Part shown: one piece after another, positions 24,946-37,784 of the stretch
Layout: every line of letters begins with the position of its first letter
Numbering within the stretch: the stretch's first letter is position 1
NCBI GenBank assembly: GCA_022578965.1
Contig: MU400512.1
Location: 1-64,000, forward strand
Reading direction: 5' to 3'
From: Xylaria sp. FL1777
Taxonomy: Eukaryota > Ascomycota > Sordariomycetes > Xylariales > Xylariaceae
Length of the DNA stretch: 64,000 nt
The notes under the pieces: generated by a model
What the model was told of the DNA's origin: nothing
The model's input: the letters and a program-made list of their open reading frames with translations, nothing else
The model's database searches: none
Translations under genes and position numbers: made by a program

Positions 24946-26911
24946 ATGGTGTCCATCGACCTGGGAGACTCCATTCCCCCCAACACTGCCCATGTGAGTG
25001 CCCCCATATCTCCATAACTCCATATGTCTGTCTGTCCATACATGTCTGTCCATATGTCTGTCCACATCTCCATGTGCCCGCCCCGGCGTCGCATCCCGCC
25101 CGGGACGACCTCGTCGCCGTTGCCAGCTCGCCGTTGACATGTCGCCGCAGGCCGTCAGTGTCTCGCTTCCGACATGGTCAGCCAACGTCGGCTACGAGGA
25201 GGGCGAGGACTGGGTGCTTGGCACCATGGCCACGGGCTACCCGCGCTTCTTCATCCACAGGGCGATCCAGGCCCTGAGCGCCGACATCGTCGCCAAGCAC
25301 GGCCGTCCCGGCGAATCAGCCATGCTGTTCCCCACGCGATCGGCCGCCCAGAGATGCGCCGACTTCATCCGGGACAAGGCCGACAAGCCTGCCCCGACCG
25401 AGCTCTGCATCCGCCGGCTCGTGCTGGACCCGACCAGGGACTTCGCTGAACCGCTGCGGTCCATCTCGCCCTCCATCTCGGCTGTCATCTTCCCGCGCGC
25501 CCTCTTTCCCCTCGCGAAGCAGTACTGGCAGCACTCTGGCGACGGTGTCTCCAGCCGGCGCGCCGAGTTCTGCCACGGCCTCTTCCGTGATGGCCTTCTG
25601 GTCCTCGACGACTGCTCGCCCTCGCCGCGTCCCTCGCCACAGCATAAACTGCGCCGTGGGCCCAAGCGGTACCAGCGGGCCGCGTCCATCGATGATACGA
25701 AAGGCCCCAACGGAACCAATGGCCGTGGACCTAGTCCGCCTGCCGAGGAGCTCGCCGACAGTCTCGAGAGCTCGCGCTTCCTCGAAGAGCGCTATGGTCG
25801 CAATCTCGACGTTTCACTCGTGGAAAACGCCAAGTCGGCCATCCGGCGTCGCATCGCCGGCGTGCTCACCACGGATCTGGACCTGGCCAGCAAGAGGCTG
25901 CCCGTCATGGATTCGAATGCACGCGGCGTGTCGAATCTGCAGGAGCACGACATATATCTCACGCCATGTGGGATGAATGCCATCTTCACAACCCACCAAG
26001 CCCTCCTCAAGGCGCGCCCGCCGCAAAAGAGCATCAACTTCGGATTTCCGTACGTCGACACCCTAAAGATTCTCCAGAAGTTTGGGCCTGGCGCCGTCTT
26101 CTACGGCCATGGCTCGTCGGCTGACCTCGATGACCTCGAGGGCCGCCTCAAAGCCGGCGAGAAGTTCCTTGCTTTATTCTGCGAGTTTCCAGGGAACCCG
26201 TTGCTATTGTGCCCCGACTTGGCACGCATACGCCAGCTAGCAGATACCTACGATTTCGCCGTCGTGGTGGACGAGACTGTTGGCAACTTCGTGAATGTGA
26301 ACGTGCTTCCCTTCGCCGACGTGGTAGTGAGCAGCCTGACCAAAATTTTCTCGGGCGACTGTAACGTCATGGGTGGCAGCATCATTTTGAATCCGGGGGG
26401 GCGGTACTACGGCGCGCTGAAAACCGCCATGGCCGAGGACGCCTTCGAGGATACGTACTGGGCCGAGGACGTCGTCTTCATGGAACGGAACAGCCGGGAT
26501 TTCATCACGCGGATCGACCGGATCAACGCGAACGCCGAGGTCATCTGCTCGGTCCTCGAGGCCCACCCGCTCGTCACCAAGGTCTACTATCCGAAATGCA
26601 ACGAGTCACGCCCCAACTACGAGGCTTGCCGCCTTCCGAATGGTGGCTACGGCGGCCTCCTCTCGTGCACGCTGAAGACCAAGGCCCACGCCATCGCCTT
26701 CTACGACTCTATCGAAACGGCCAAAGGTCCAAGCCTCGGAACCAACTTTACCCTAACGTCACCCTATGTCATATTGGCACACTATCATGAGTTGGACTGG
26801 GCGGCCAGTTTCGGCGTCGACCCGAATCTCCTCCGGATCAGCGTTGGACTAGAGGGCAATTTGGGAGAGATATTCGCCAAGGCGCTCAAGGCAGCTGAGT
26901 CGGTTGAGTGA
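24946..26911 (+). CDS. STR2: Cystathionine gamma-synthase, two exons (24946-24993, 25151-26911)
   Basis: This PLP enzyme of the Cys/Met-metabolism family joins cysteine to an activated homoserine to make cystathionine in the transsulfuration route to methionine. The start is inferred: a 48-nt exon giving MVSIDLGDSIPPNTAH, a GTGAGT donor at 24994 and a CAG acceptor at 25150 restore a 602-residue protein in frame. The N-terminal part to about residue 270 is the extension typical of fungal cystathionine gamma-synthases. The PLP domain follows, with DETVGNF and the Schiff-base lysine Lys414 in SSLTK. The C-terminal NLLRISVGLE motif is intact. The uninterrupted frame runs upstream to 24998 but reads through the intron. 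It is divergent from the amidohydrolase and convergent with the reductase gene. Identification is strong; the symbol follows the yeast gene. Confidence 0.9.
24994..25150 (+). other. Intron 1 of the cystathionine gamma-synthase gene
   Basis: The donor GTGAGT follows a CAT codon and the acceptor is CCGCAG. At 157 bp it is longer than most introns in this window and is filled by imperfect copies of catatgtctgtctgtc. The intron happens to stay open in the frame of exon 2, so an automatic caller could retain it and start at 24998. Confidence 0.8.
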
Positions 26912-28163
26912 GCTAGTGAGTAGATAGCAGACGGCCTTTGAAACAAAAGCATCATCAACTGCTGCAAGATGAAGAAAGAAGGAGCATCGCACTCTTCATT
27001 CCCGTCAGCCACCCATCTTCCTAGCCCGACTAGTAACATAGACGACGCCAAGAATAACGAGAAGCCGAGAGATTCGGTGGGTAATCTGCACCCGAGTGGT
27101 CATGCCAATCTTCTAACGAAGAGTTGTGAATTCAGAACTATACCCGAAGTAACCACGATCATATCTTGTTGACAGATACGTAGTTGTATATGGATAAGGC
27201 GAAGAGTACAACACTGGGGGGAAAGTTGAAACGAGCCATGTAGTAGTAGGTAAAGGGTAGTAGAAACATGGAGCGGCCTCGATGAATATTATAAAATCAA
27301 TTGAAAAAAGGAGATCAAGGGACATCAACTATAAAATGAAGAACTCCAGACAAAACTTTGACCTGATATCTATCCTAGGTCATATTCTACTTTTAGGAGT
27401 CAAAAGGCTAAGCTCAATTATGATCGAGTTATATTTTAAAGACAAAAAATAAGACTATGTACGAAGCCCTGCCAACCTAGTAAAAACGCCTCTATGTTCT
27501 AGACAGAGATCTGAGTTATATACAATAAGGATTCTTACAAATACGTCTAGAATCAACCAGGTGTGGAAGAAAAAGAAAAAAGGCTCTGCTTGCATAACCT
27601 TGCAGCCCACTTTCAACTCTGCCTCCTCGCCGCGACAGCATATATAAATCCGAACAGCAAAAGAGGTGTCATCCAACAAAACGAATATACATGGTGAAAA
27701 AGGCTGGGTAACAAAACAATGGCAGAAGTCAATGTTCATGTTCCATGCCCTGTGGAATGCATATTTGCATTTCTTTTCTGTCATACCATATATCCAACGA
27801 GATCCAACTCCATTCACTCATATCGAGTGAAGCATGATGTGAAATATATGGCGCGGAAGTGAAGTGTGAGGAAAGGGATAAAGGCGTAGGGTACAAAGGG
27901 GAAGTTCCTTTTTCATTTCTGCTGGTCTTCTCACATTCTCTCGTGTCTTTTTTATCTTCTCTGGGAGTTGTATATCGTCCAAGGCTTACTGTCTCGCCGT
28001 GACCATGACCATCAATATCAAAGTATGTGTATGTGGGTATCTCAAAAATAAAAGATCGCCTAGTCTGTCTTCTGCCCGTAATGCATGGGAGCTATTAATG
28101 TGAAGAAAGATGATTTGAAAACAAAGAAAGGAGCGGAAAAAGTCTTAGAGTATATTCCATCCT
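26912..28163. other. Convergent intergenic region, 3' ends of CGS and A-T-R reductase
   Basis: About 1.25 kb lies between two convergent stop codons and should hold both 3' UTRs. No supported gene is present. The 120-codon minus-strand frame at 27,455-27,817 has no recognisable domain and ends in phenylalanine runs from a T-rich tract. Confidence 0.6.
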
Positions 28164-31100
28164 CTAAAACTTCCACTGCTTAAGCCAGAGTTCTACCCAA
28201 TCAGTGCTCACAGGCGCTAACCTCCGCAGGGTCTCACTCTTACGCATAGATACGCCCGTTTCAAGGTTAAATGGGGTGATCTTCACGTCCTCGGGCATGA
28301 TTAGGCCTTCGTAGAAATCGAGTAGCTTGAGACCGGGGAGTTCTTTGGCCGTCGCAGTGCGTTGAGCATCTTTGAGGGCCTGCACCCACTCCTTCCAGGG
28401 GACAGAGCGCGTGCCCGCCGGCATCTTTTTTAGGATTGTTGGTGCAATGACCTGCCAGTAGCCAAGTTTAGGGTTAACGGCGTGATACACCTTGAGTTCG
28501 TCATCATCCTCTTCAAATTCGGGCTTCTTGGCGCCGATACCAGCAAGCTCGACGACAATATCTGCCAACAGGTCTACTGGGACCCATTCGATGCGGTCGA
28601 GCGTACCAAGGTTGGAGGGAAGTAATTTGAGGTACTTGGACGATTCCACGATGGTCGGGAACCACTCCTGCTTGTTCCACTCGCCCTTGTCACCGGTTGT
28701 CACGGGACCAGCGATCTGGCCCACACGACAAACGGAGGCGTCTACACCTGAGACCTTGACAGCCTGTTCAAGCAAGGTCTCAGCCATGAGCTTGGATAAA
28801 CTGTAGCCTTGTGTGCCAGCGATGGAAAGGTCATGGATGGGTTTCTCGGGAACGGGGTGGTTATCAGTCCACTTGGTAATGCTACCAACGGACGAAATGA
28901 AGAAGACAGAAGAGCCATGTCGGCTCTTCTTGGCGAAATCGACGAGGTGACGAACACCTCGGATGTGAGGCTCGAAGGAGGAGAGGTCAAGGTTGAAGTT
29001 AACGGGCCACTGATTGTGGACGATCTTAGTAACACCCTTGAGAAGAACGTCGTACTTGCCCTGGCCGAGGCCGAAGTCAGGCTTCGACAGATCAGCTGTA
29101 AGGAACTGAACCTTCTTCGCGGGCCAGATCTCAGTCAGACCCTTGGTCTTGAAGCCGGCACGTTGTCTCTCTTCAGCATCGGCAGATCGATTGAAGCAGT
29201 AGACACGCCTGACGGTTGGGTTCCTCACCAACGTGTCCAGTAGGTAGGTTCCTAGGGAGCCTGTGGTACCAGTAACAATGACGGTATCACCATCAACGGG
29301 AAGGTCACGGGTGTACTTCGCGATCATGTCCTCGGCGAGTTTAAAAGTGGCCGAGGCAGGGTCCTCACCAGTTGCATCGGAATATAGGGCCTCGTAAAAC
29401 GCCTGCGAGAGCTTCTCTAGGGTTGGGTTTGCATAGATCAGAGTCGGGGCAAGCGTCACATCAATCTTGGCACGCTCAGCAGCTGTGCGCAGAGTGCCCA
29501 GAATCTGGAAGACCAGAAGCGAATCGAAACCGGCCGTGAACAGGTTATCGTCGTCGTTCAATTCCTTCTTCAGCAAGACATTGATGATGTTACGTAAGCT
29601 GCTGGCAATGCCCCGGGAAGAGCTGATATCCATATCGCCTGATAGAGCTTTTGCCTCCTCAGCCTCAAGGTGCTCGTAGAACTCATCGATCTCCTTCTCA
29701 TAGGACCGGAGCATAGCAGGACGCTTGACAGTGCCCTTATCAGTGCGTAGGAATGGCTTGCCAGGTACAGTGAGCATCATATTAGATCTGAAGATGCGGG
29801 CATGCGAGGGGGAGGCGGCGTTTGCCTTTTCAACAACCTCGGCGTAGATCTTGTCGAGCAGTGACTCGAGGGCTGCTCCGGCCGATGGCGGCTGACCGCG
29901 AAGTTCCAAAAGCACGGCTGCATGGAATCTCCGGTTTCCAACCACAAGAGCCGACTGTACAGCAGGGTGAGAAGAGATACAAGCCTCGATATCTACAGGC
30001 TGAACCTTCTCTCCATTGGAGAGAACAACGACGTCGTCAGCACGCCCAACGCAGAGCCACCGACCAGGCTCGGTCGGGTGTGGTGCAAAGAGATCCTTGG
30101 TGGAGTATTCCGTGTCCTCGGGGAAGGTGTAGAAAAGACCCTGCCACCGCTTATACTGAAGCTTCTTAACGAAGAATAATTCGTATAGGCCAGGTGTGAC
30201 CTCACGCAGCTCAGTACCCAACTCGGGAGGAAATTTAAAGGTCCTCCAGTCCTTGCCTTTCTGAGGGGCTACCATAGCCCAGATACCGCCCTCAGTGGAA
30301 CCATATACGTTTCGTACTGGAACTACGTTGTTGACGACGTCGCCAAGTTGGGAAGAGAGGGAACCTAAAAAGCGACAAGTTAGAATCTACGAGACTCATA
30401 CGCGATGTGAGTGAACTCACCTCCTCCCGTGATGATGTATTTGCAAGCCGACAACTTTGTTAGAGTCACGGGGGTTTTAGCCAGTTCCTCAACAATCGAT
30501 GGAGGGATAAAAAAGACTTTGACAGGCAGGTTGGAAATAATGCGGTCGATGGTATCGGCACTGATGACTCCGTTGGTGGGCTCCGTAACGACGGTGGAGC
30601 CGAGCCAGAAATTTAACCCAAGCTTTACCATAAGACTAGCAGCCTAAATCATGTGTCAACAAACCCAGCCGGCCAAGTCGAACATTGCTATGCTCGCTAC
30701 TCACATGGAACCAAGGGAAAGGGTTGAAAACGAGATCCGAGGGGGCCCATGATGGGGTGATTTCTTCATCCTGCTCTAGAGCGATCTCTCTGATGGCGTC
30801 ACCACTGGCTATCGTACCGAGGCGCATTACGATTGGCTTAGGGAGACCGGTTGAGCCGGATGTATGAAGAACAGCGAGGGGATCCAGGTTGGCTTGTTCC
30901 CAGGTCTTGGTGTAAGGGTATTTGGCGACGGGACGAGTGTCTAACAATTCTTCCAGAGTGGGCGTCTGGAGGACTTCCATGGGCCGCTTCTCGAGGATCT
31001 GGTTAACCAGCTCATTGTTTTCGGTGGATTTGGCCCAGATTCGGCATTCTGTCCGATCGACGACCGCTAAACTACCCTCCAGACTATTCCGGGGCGAGAC

Positions 31101-31525
31101 GAGAAGGGCCTGAATCCGCAGTAAGTATCGATGATCTAACTCTCACGCCGTCGCTCATGATGACATACCTTGTAGCCCGTCTTGATACAGGCCAACACCA
31201 AGATAGGATATGTCAAATTATCTGGTAGCAACACGTAGTTTAGAATAGATTACAATAGTCGGGTTTCGCGAGAGGAAGACAACATACGGGGCCCAATGTA
31301 GCCGATGGCCTCGAAGTTCTTGCCCTTGCCCAGAACACCCTCGATCCAGCGACATGCTCGGTTTACGGCATTGGCGAAACGCAGAGCTGTGACGTCTTCG
31401 AAGCTGTCGCCTTGGTCGGTCAAGTGTGGGATGGTATAAACGACGCGGTCGGGGTTGTCGCGGGCCGCCTCGTCGACGACATTGGGAATCAGGCGGTTAC
31501 CCGCAATGGTACGCACGTAACCCAT
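28164..31525 (-). CDS. Stand-alone adenylate-forming reductase (A-T-R, NRPS-like), five exons
   Basis: Exons by coordinate are 31288-31525, 31169-31221, 30705-31109, 30421-30643 and 28164-30364, giving 1039 residues. The adenylation domain shows LHTSGSTGLPKP at about 178-189, VYGSTEGG early in exon 5, GRADD/LSNGEK, and the catalytic Lys of GTVKRP near 520. The thiolation domain carries Ser588 in GFDSLL. A C-terminal short-chain-type thioester reductase has TGTTGSLG at about 671-678 and YSLSK (Tyr827, Lys831). The enzyme should activate a carboxylic acid with ATP, load it on phosphopantetheine and release it as aldehyde or alcohol with NADPH. There is no condensation domain, so it is not a peptide synthetase, and it is a relative rather than an orthologue of Lys2. 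All four introns have GT..AG ends and restore frame. The substrate is unknown and no tailoring genes adjoin. Confidence 0.9.
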
Positions 31526-32097
31526 TTTGGCAATTTGATCCTGTCTCCTTCTCTTTTCTGCTCAACGGTGGTCTGCCTAAACAACTTCCCTCTCTGCTTC
31601 GACAACCCGTCTAGGACTCGTGTGGAGAGGTCCAAGGGCTAATACCAGAACGAATGTACCAGCGGTGGTAACAAGTTCTTGTAAACAAGAAGAAGAATAT
31701 AGAAATAAAGCGTATAAAGAAATGAAAGTGAAGTAAGGAAAACACCACGGCTAACGAGATCCAAGGCGACGATCAAGGGGGGCCTAGGGAATCGTATATT
31801 ATATATATACACTACATCCGGGACCAGACCAGATAGATAATGGCTCGCCCCGGCGGCTCTGACGCGAGCTCCGGATGGAGAGGAAGTCAGTCCTTGTCCT
31901 GGGCACTAGTGGAGTGTACACTCCTACGCATACACTACGCAGGACGGACGTACTTACGTAGTACAGTGGGATAGCATGCAGGTCGCGTATGAAGATATCT
32001 GGGTGGACCCGGGCCAGCTGAGAGACCCACGTACCTACATCTAATCCAGTGTAGTGCAAGTAGGTCAGTAGGGATACAGGTATTTTAAGGGTATGCT

Positions 32098-32150
32098 AGT
32101 GTTGGTGGTGTTGGTGGTGCTGGTGGTGTTAGTGGTGCTAGTAGTAGTGT
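32098..32150. repeat. Trinucleotide repeat (ggt/gtt)n
   Basis: Seventeen or so consecutive triplets of the type ggt, gtt, gct and agt form an imperfect microsatellite. Confidence 0.75.
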
Positions 32151-33327
32151 ACACTGAGCACGCCGGGTACGCTATTTGTCGGTTTTCGAATGGCACTACT
32201 GAAGATACCGACGCCAGGATAGGACGGGACAGCAAGTGACAAGTGGACCGTCTCGTCCTCATCCCACAGGCGATAGCTCCGGGGCGAGCCTGGGCGAGGA
32301 ACAGCACCAGCGAGCCACATGGGTCTGGGTTCGACGGAGATACCCCTGACGAAGCCCCAGTCAGAGGGCACGCCTAGGCTGGTTATGGCTGGGGATCCTG
32401 CTCCTGGCCTTGTGTCCTGAGTGAGTATGCCCATGGATGCTGGATACAGTAGCGTAAGTCGCGTACTCTCGGTATGGGGTGGTGGCCGTATTGTCTCCTC
32501 AGTGGTCGGCCACGGAGGCAGTGATGGAGGCAAGCTGACTGGATGACGGCCAAGAGTTACGGTGGGTTGGCGTGGTGATTTGGAATGCGGCCAGCGTCGC
32601 TGACAGTTTGTGAAGGGCGGCGACACGAGGCTTATTGTGCCGCCAAGAACCCGAACCGCATGCGAGGTTCTGTTCTTAGTTTCCATGCCACGCGTGCGCC
32701 GCCATTCCCACTTTCCATCTCGTCTAGCAGGCGTAAGCAACAAGAAAACGTGCGCCTGGGCAGACCTGGAGCGCACGGGAACGGACTACGGAGTGTGCTC
32801 AGTGAGTAGTGTACGCATACGTGGGAGTGTAGTGTACACTAAGTAAGTACCATGCAGCCACGATCATCATCACGTCAAGTATGGAGTCAGTCTGTGCTAT
32901 GTAGTGTATACCTACTTGTACAGATGCCATGGTAGGTATCTGCACAATTCTGTCCGCTGTAGTGGTGTAGCAGTTAGGAGGCATGCTAACGGCAGCACGT
33001 CTTCCTGAGAAAACGGCTTTAAGGCGGGGCTTAGATAGTGTAGATAGTATACTTACTTTATAGGTGTACTACTGCGCAGTAGGAAGAACGACTTCGGCAC
33101 TCATTCTGCTGCGTAAGTAAGCTTAAATGATTGCTTCGGATGGCGTGCCGGTACGTAGCTGTGGCTGTCTTACTAGGCGCGGTTTGCAGTGGCTGGAGTA
33201 GCGGTACAAAGGATTAGTTAATTAGGAGGTAGGTATAAGAATAGAAATGCGCCAACCTGGCGCAGGGCTGCCTGTCCCCGGATTTATTACAGTGTCTCAG
33301 CTCCGGTATCTACACTGTCCCATATCA

Positions 33328-36300
33328 TACGCAGTACTTACTCAATACGTACGCGGTAGTATAGACATACTAAGATACTTTTTTAAAAAAAAAAAGGGAT
33401 AAGAAAAAAAAGTTTATCTATTGCATCTATTCACCCATTCCTTGATGGAACACACAACACTTGAGTGATTCCCTGATAACCAGCGAGGCAAGAAATCCCA
33501 CCTTCTGTTGTAGCTACCTAGTGGCATATCCAGCGTCCACTTCCCCGTCACGGCCTTCCCGACAACTAAGCGTTGCCTAACTACAATACCACACTACATA
33601 CGCAGTAATATGCCTGCAAGGTACGCCCCCGTTGTAAACTCTTCACGACACCTGCATGATACCCACACCCATATCGCTGAGCGCACTTTTACTTACTTAA
33701 GTAGTCTAGTGATTTCGCCATCTCTACCTAGGTATATGTATATATAGTATATCGCCAAACTTAAGTACGATGGAACGGGATCGGGAGGCAGGGACCACAC
33801 AATCGGGCCCGGTCCTGTATCCAAAAAAGAAGCTCACGCACCTCACACGTGTTATCAGGTGGATGCCGCATGTGTGAACTGACATCGCTACCCCGAATCT
33901 GGATCACACCGGCCCATCTGACATCTGCATTCTTCGTATGGGATTTTCTACGCTAGTGTAATAGTATGCTATATGTATAGATAGTACCTACAGTACAGTA
34001 GCTAGGTACATAGGCCCTGTAGTGAAGAGAATTCTTACAGTGTGTGGCTATTTTCATTTCTCTCTTGTTCTTGTTCTTGTCTCTCCTTCCTGTTTACTGG
34101 TATAGTGTTGGATAGGTAGTAGTTATGGCTTGATCATGTTCGCTTAATATTGCGATTGGTATCCAATTACTACCATACTTAATAAGGTTAACGTCATTTA
34201 TTATCTACCCGCTCCCTAACTTGTACCATGACCGCCTACCAACCGACAGTAATCCGGATGCTGTTACCTTAGACGATGAGCACAAAACTAGGCTAGATAA
34301 ATTACCCGGCTAGGTGTTTCTACATACATAGTGTAAGTCTTATACTAGCATATCAGTGTAGGTATAGGAACAGCTGCACTACATATACATTGAATAGGGC
34401 TACTAGCACTACTCGGGCAGCGAGTTGCGATCAACACAACGGGGGTACTGTGATTTCCGCGACTTGGCGATCATTTTGCGCGAGCTGCGGGACTACATAA
34501 GTATATACCTATACTTATATAGATATACATAGGCCTACAGCTAGGCCCGCCTTGCAATCAAGTTAGTAATGTTGTGGCTATCTATGAGTATGCCGAGGAC
34601 GGAAACGACCTCAACTACAAAGTATACACACTGCGTAGGAGTATCGGTGTGAAGGGGTAAGTTCCGCAACGGAAAAAGGGTGACAAAATCAGGTCGAAGC
34701 CACAGGGCCGAGGAGGAGATTGACAATATAACATGCAGATGCATCCCGATGCAATTGAAAATGAAGGTCATGTCGCCGTTTCACCGTTTGCCTTGAATTG
34801 GGCAGAGTTGGATGTCGACGTGCCTGCCACATCAAGTGAGCGCGCGTGTTGTTGCCGGCCGGCAAAGAAAAGAAAGCATATGACTGGCATATGACACACA
34901 GTCTCCTTGTAGCGCGGGCATCGTTTCCCCTCGGTTCCTAAAATTACGTTGTATCGGGTCTGTGGCGCTGTGTTAGGTCCGACTGGCGGCATACCTTCGC
35001 AGTAGGTTGTGCTGTCTTGTGCGCATGTAGTGTGCTACCTACCGCATGTGGTAGTCTCTATGTACTTATGCTCGCTGCAGAGCTCGCTGCATCATGGCTA
35101 GTCGTCTGTCCGTGACGTTACTGTACGGTCTGGTCTTGCCTGGTGATAACACCATGTGGCAGCCATCAGCTTAGCTTACCTGATCTGGCCATGTCTCGGC
35201 TGCCTTGGTCTCCGCCACCAGTGGGCACAGAGAGGTTCTACTTACGCAGTACACTACACTGCGCAGTAGACAATGGAGTGGGCAGATGGTAGCTCGAGCC
35301 ACTACCCGAGTCTTCAAGATCGCGGTGTAATACAAGTGTACACTAGTTGCGAGGAAAAAAGTGCCATCGTCTAGTACTATACATCAATTAGGATACTGAT
35401 AGTGCATGTATACTCTATCCGGTATACATACGACAAAAAATGCACGGCTCGTCAGGACAAGAAGCTCCCCCCACTTCCGATACACTACCAACGGCACACA
35501 AGATTGGGGATTGCTGAGTATGTACATATGTTGTATTACGGTATCATAAACGCCCGGGCGCTAAACATGATGAGTAAAAAAGGGGGGTTGCAGCTCGCCG
35601 TGCTTGTACCACCTGTATGCCACACTGGGCAGACTAGGGTAGATACCTACACTACCTACTGAGGAGTATTCTTATGCACACAGTATACCATACAGTATAG
35701 GGGATTAGCCAGAGAATGATGCACTAATGCATGTGCATGAGGTAGCACAAAGTTAAGCTTAAGCTTACCTTGGTAGTACACTGCCAATCACACACTGCCT
35801 GTACTTGGCATATACTTACCTAATTCGCACAATCGAAAACACAGCTGAGGCACAATACATTCTACCTTAAACCACAGGCCGTACTACAGGTATATCTACA
35901 CAGGACCTAAGGAACTGTTGTCATTTATTTACAACGCAGTGTAGTTCACCGTCTCCTCCCTTCTCTTGTTTTCTGGTTACTTGACTAAGCTTTGTTGCTG
36001 CTGTTCGGGATTGTCATCTTGTCTGTGGAATGCACCACGAAAGCCCAAAACCAACACCAAAACAATCACAGTAACAGTGCAGGGTTGGAGTTCTTGGAGA
36101 GCTGCCTTTTCTGGAAATGACGTTTAGACTAGACAAGAATAGAATACCACCCACGCAGCAAGTACCGTTGGCGACCAAGCCGGTCCAATCACATGATTAG
36201 GACATAGTACAAGACAATATTGGGGCAACTCCATCCTCCTACGCATATTCTCTTCTCGTCTCGTCTCGTCGCATTATATGCTACCTACTACGTATTACTG

Positions 36301-37784
36301 TAGTCGTGGCGCTCAGGGAAGAAAAACCCAACCTAAACCAGCAAGATTCGTTAACCTAGCGCTCATGGAGGGGAAAGGAGCCCGATAAGACGAGGTCTAC
36401 AGCAGACGCTTCCACACGAGCGGTGCATACTTCACCTAGGGAGTATCTATGGATGAAGTACGCTATCGCAATATCTACTTACGCAGTAGTGTGCGGCCTC
36501 CCGAGGCAGGCTTTTTTTTCCTGCGTCATTTTGGCTTGGTCCCGGCTCAACCGCCCCTAGTGTACACTTCAAATGTACCGGTACACTGGAAAGGTTGGTT
36601 CGGTTCGACAGCGTTCTGTTGGCTGCAGGAGTACTGCATATAAGTACGGCCGCATGTAGTGTACTCATACGCAGTAGTTGTACTGTACACTAAGAGCCTT
36701 GGCGGCAACGCTGGCACAGTCATCTTTCTTTTTCAGGCATTGGACCAAACGATGCCGATCCTAGTAGTAAACCTTCTACAAGGGGAATTTCCAGGGTAGG
36801 TACCGAGGCTTGGCCAGGCCTTGGCTCCAAGTCCAAAATTCGAGAATTAGTGTACATCCAATATAGATGCAGGTACCTACCTACCTACCAGGTAATATTA
36901 CAGAGACAGTCAGGTGAGTGACGTAAGCTAAAGTCTCGATAAGGAGGTAGATCAGCCATCTCTTTTATTTTACACAAGAGAACAAACTCGTACAGGTCTG
37001 AACAGCGGTAAAGTCATATATAATATGTACAAACTTGTTGTAACGACATCCATATGTAGATTGCCGCATGCAAAATGCTAATCAACCTAACCTAGTCATG
37101 TACCACCACGGATACGTAGTAAGCTTGTCATGAAATACCTACCAGTAACAGATAAAAGGCCGGTCCTATCAGATGTCATGCCGGGGGGGAGGATAAAACA
37201 GCAGTAATGGATAGTACACTGCTACGTATAATAGGAACGGGGAGGGGGTTACAGTAAAACGAAATGGCTTGATCAAATAAATCATGATTAGTATAGTAAA
37301 TACCATGTATATTCGGTATTGCTACAGGTGTACGCTTATTACAACACTAGGTCCTGGTATTATTAGCACCCGAGGTAAAAACATGTGATGAATCCCATGC
37401 TCGAACCCAGGCCGTTGAAGACCAGGGCTGAGTTTCAGCTAAGGACACCGGACCGAATCGGACTAGCCGGAACTTTTTTCTCAAAGCCCCAAACTCAAAA
37501 TCCAGCACCATTGGTCCAATGCCGAATGAGCCACATCAGCTAACCCTAACCTTTTTTCAGCTGAAGTACTGCGTAAATCCGTAAATCCGACTGCCAGCAT
37601 ATTGGCGAATAGTTAGATCGATACTGCAGCGTTCAGGGAAAGGATTGATAGCCGTAAAATAAACGCGTCTGATAAAAATAACAACGAATATTATGCTTAA
37701 ATATTATAGTCTTCTTAGAAGGGCCAACTCTAGACTAGGTAATGCTATACACAGTATACTGAAGAAGACGGGTATTACTGCGTA
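33328..37784. repeat. Cluster of a 9-bp dispersed motif (tacgcagta)
   Basis: Exact copies of tacgcagta or its complement tactgcgta occur at 33328, 33599, 35243, 36480, 36668, 37567 and 37776. Close variants lie near 33068, 34630, 34997 and 35258, several of them longer palindromes such as actgcgcagta. An eighth exact copy is at 51951. The span given is the cluster, not one continuous repeat. Confidence 0.7.
37377..37540 (-). ncRNA. Possible Pol III unit (SINE-like or tRNA-derived)
   Basis: On the minus strand, TGGCTCATTCGG at 37533-37522 fits the A-box consensus TRGCNNANNNGG. GGGTTCGAGC at 37408-37399 fits the B-box core GGTTCGA. A T5 run at 37381-37377 would terminate transcription about 18 bases after the B box. 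The boxes are about 115 bp apart, too far for a normal tRNA, and no clean acceptor or T stem forms. A TTTT at 37499-37496 could terminate earlier. It may be a tRNA-derived SINE, a tRNA relic or coincidence. Confidence 0.3.

Noticed and set aside
27455..27817. 120-codon minus-strand frame
   Set aside because: Lies in the convergent 3' UTR region, no domain, contains a phenylalanine run from a T tract.
32138..32776. 212-codon minus-strand frame upstream of the reductase gene
   Set aside because: Pro/Arg/Ser-rich, no recognisable domain, overlapped by open frames on the other strand; likely promoter DNA.
36595..36612. ggttcga core resembling a tRNA B box
   Set aside because: No A box at a suitable distance and no cloverleaf.
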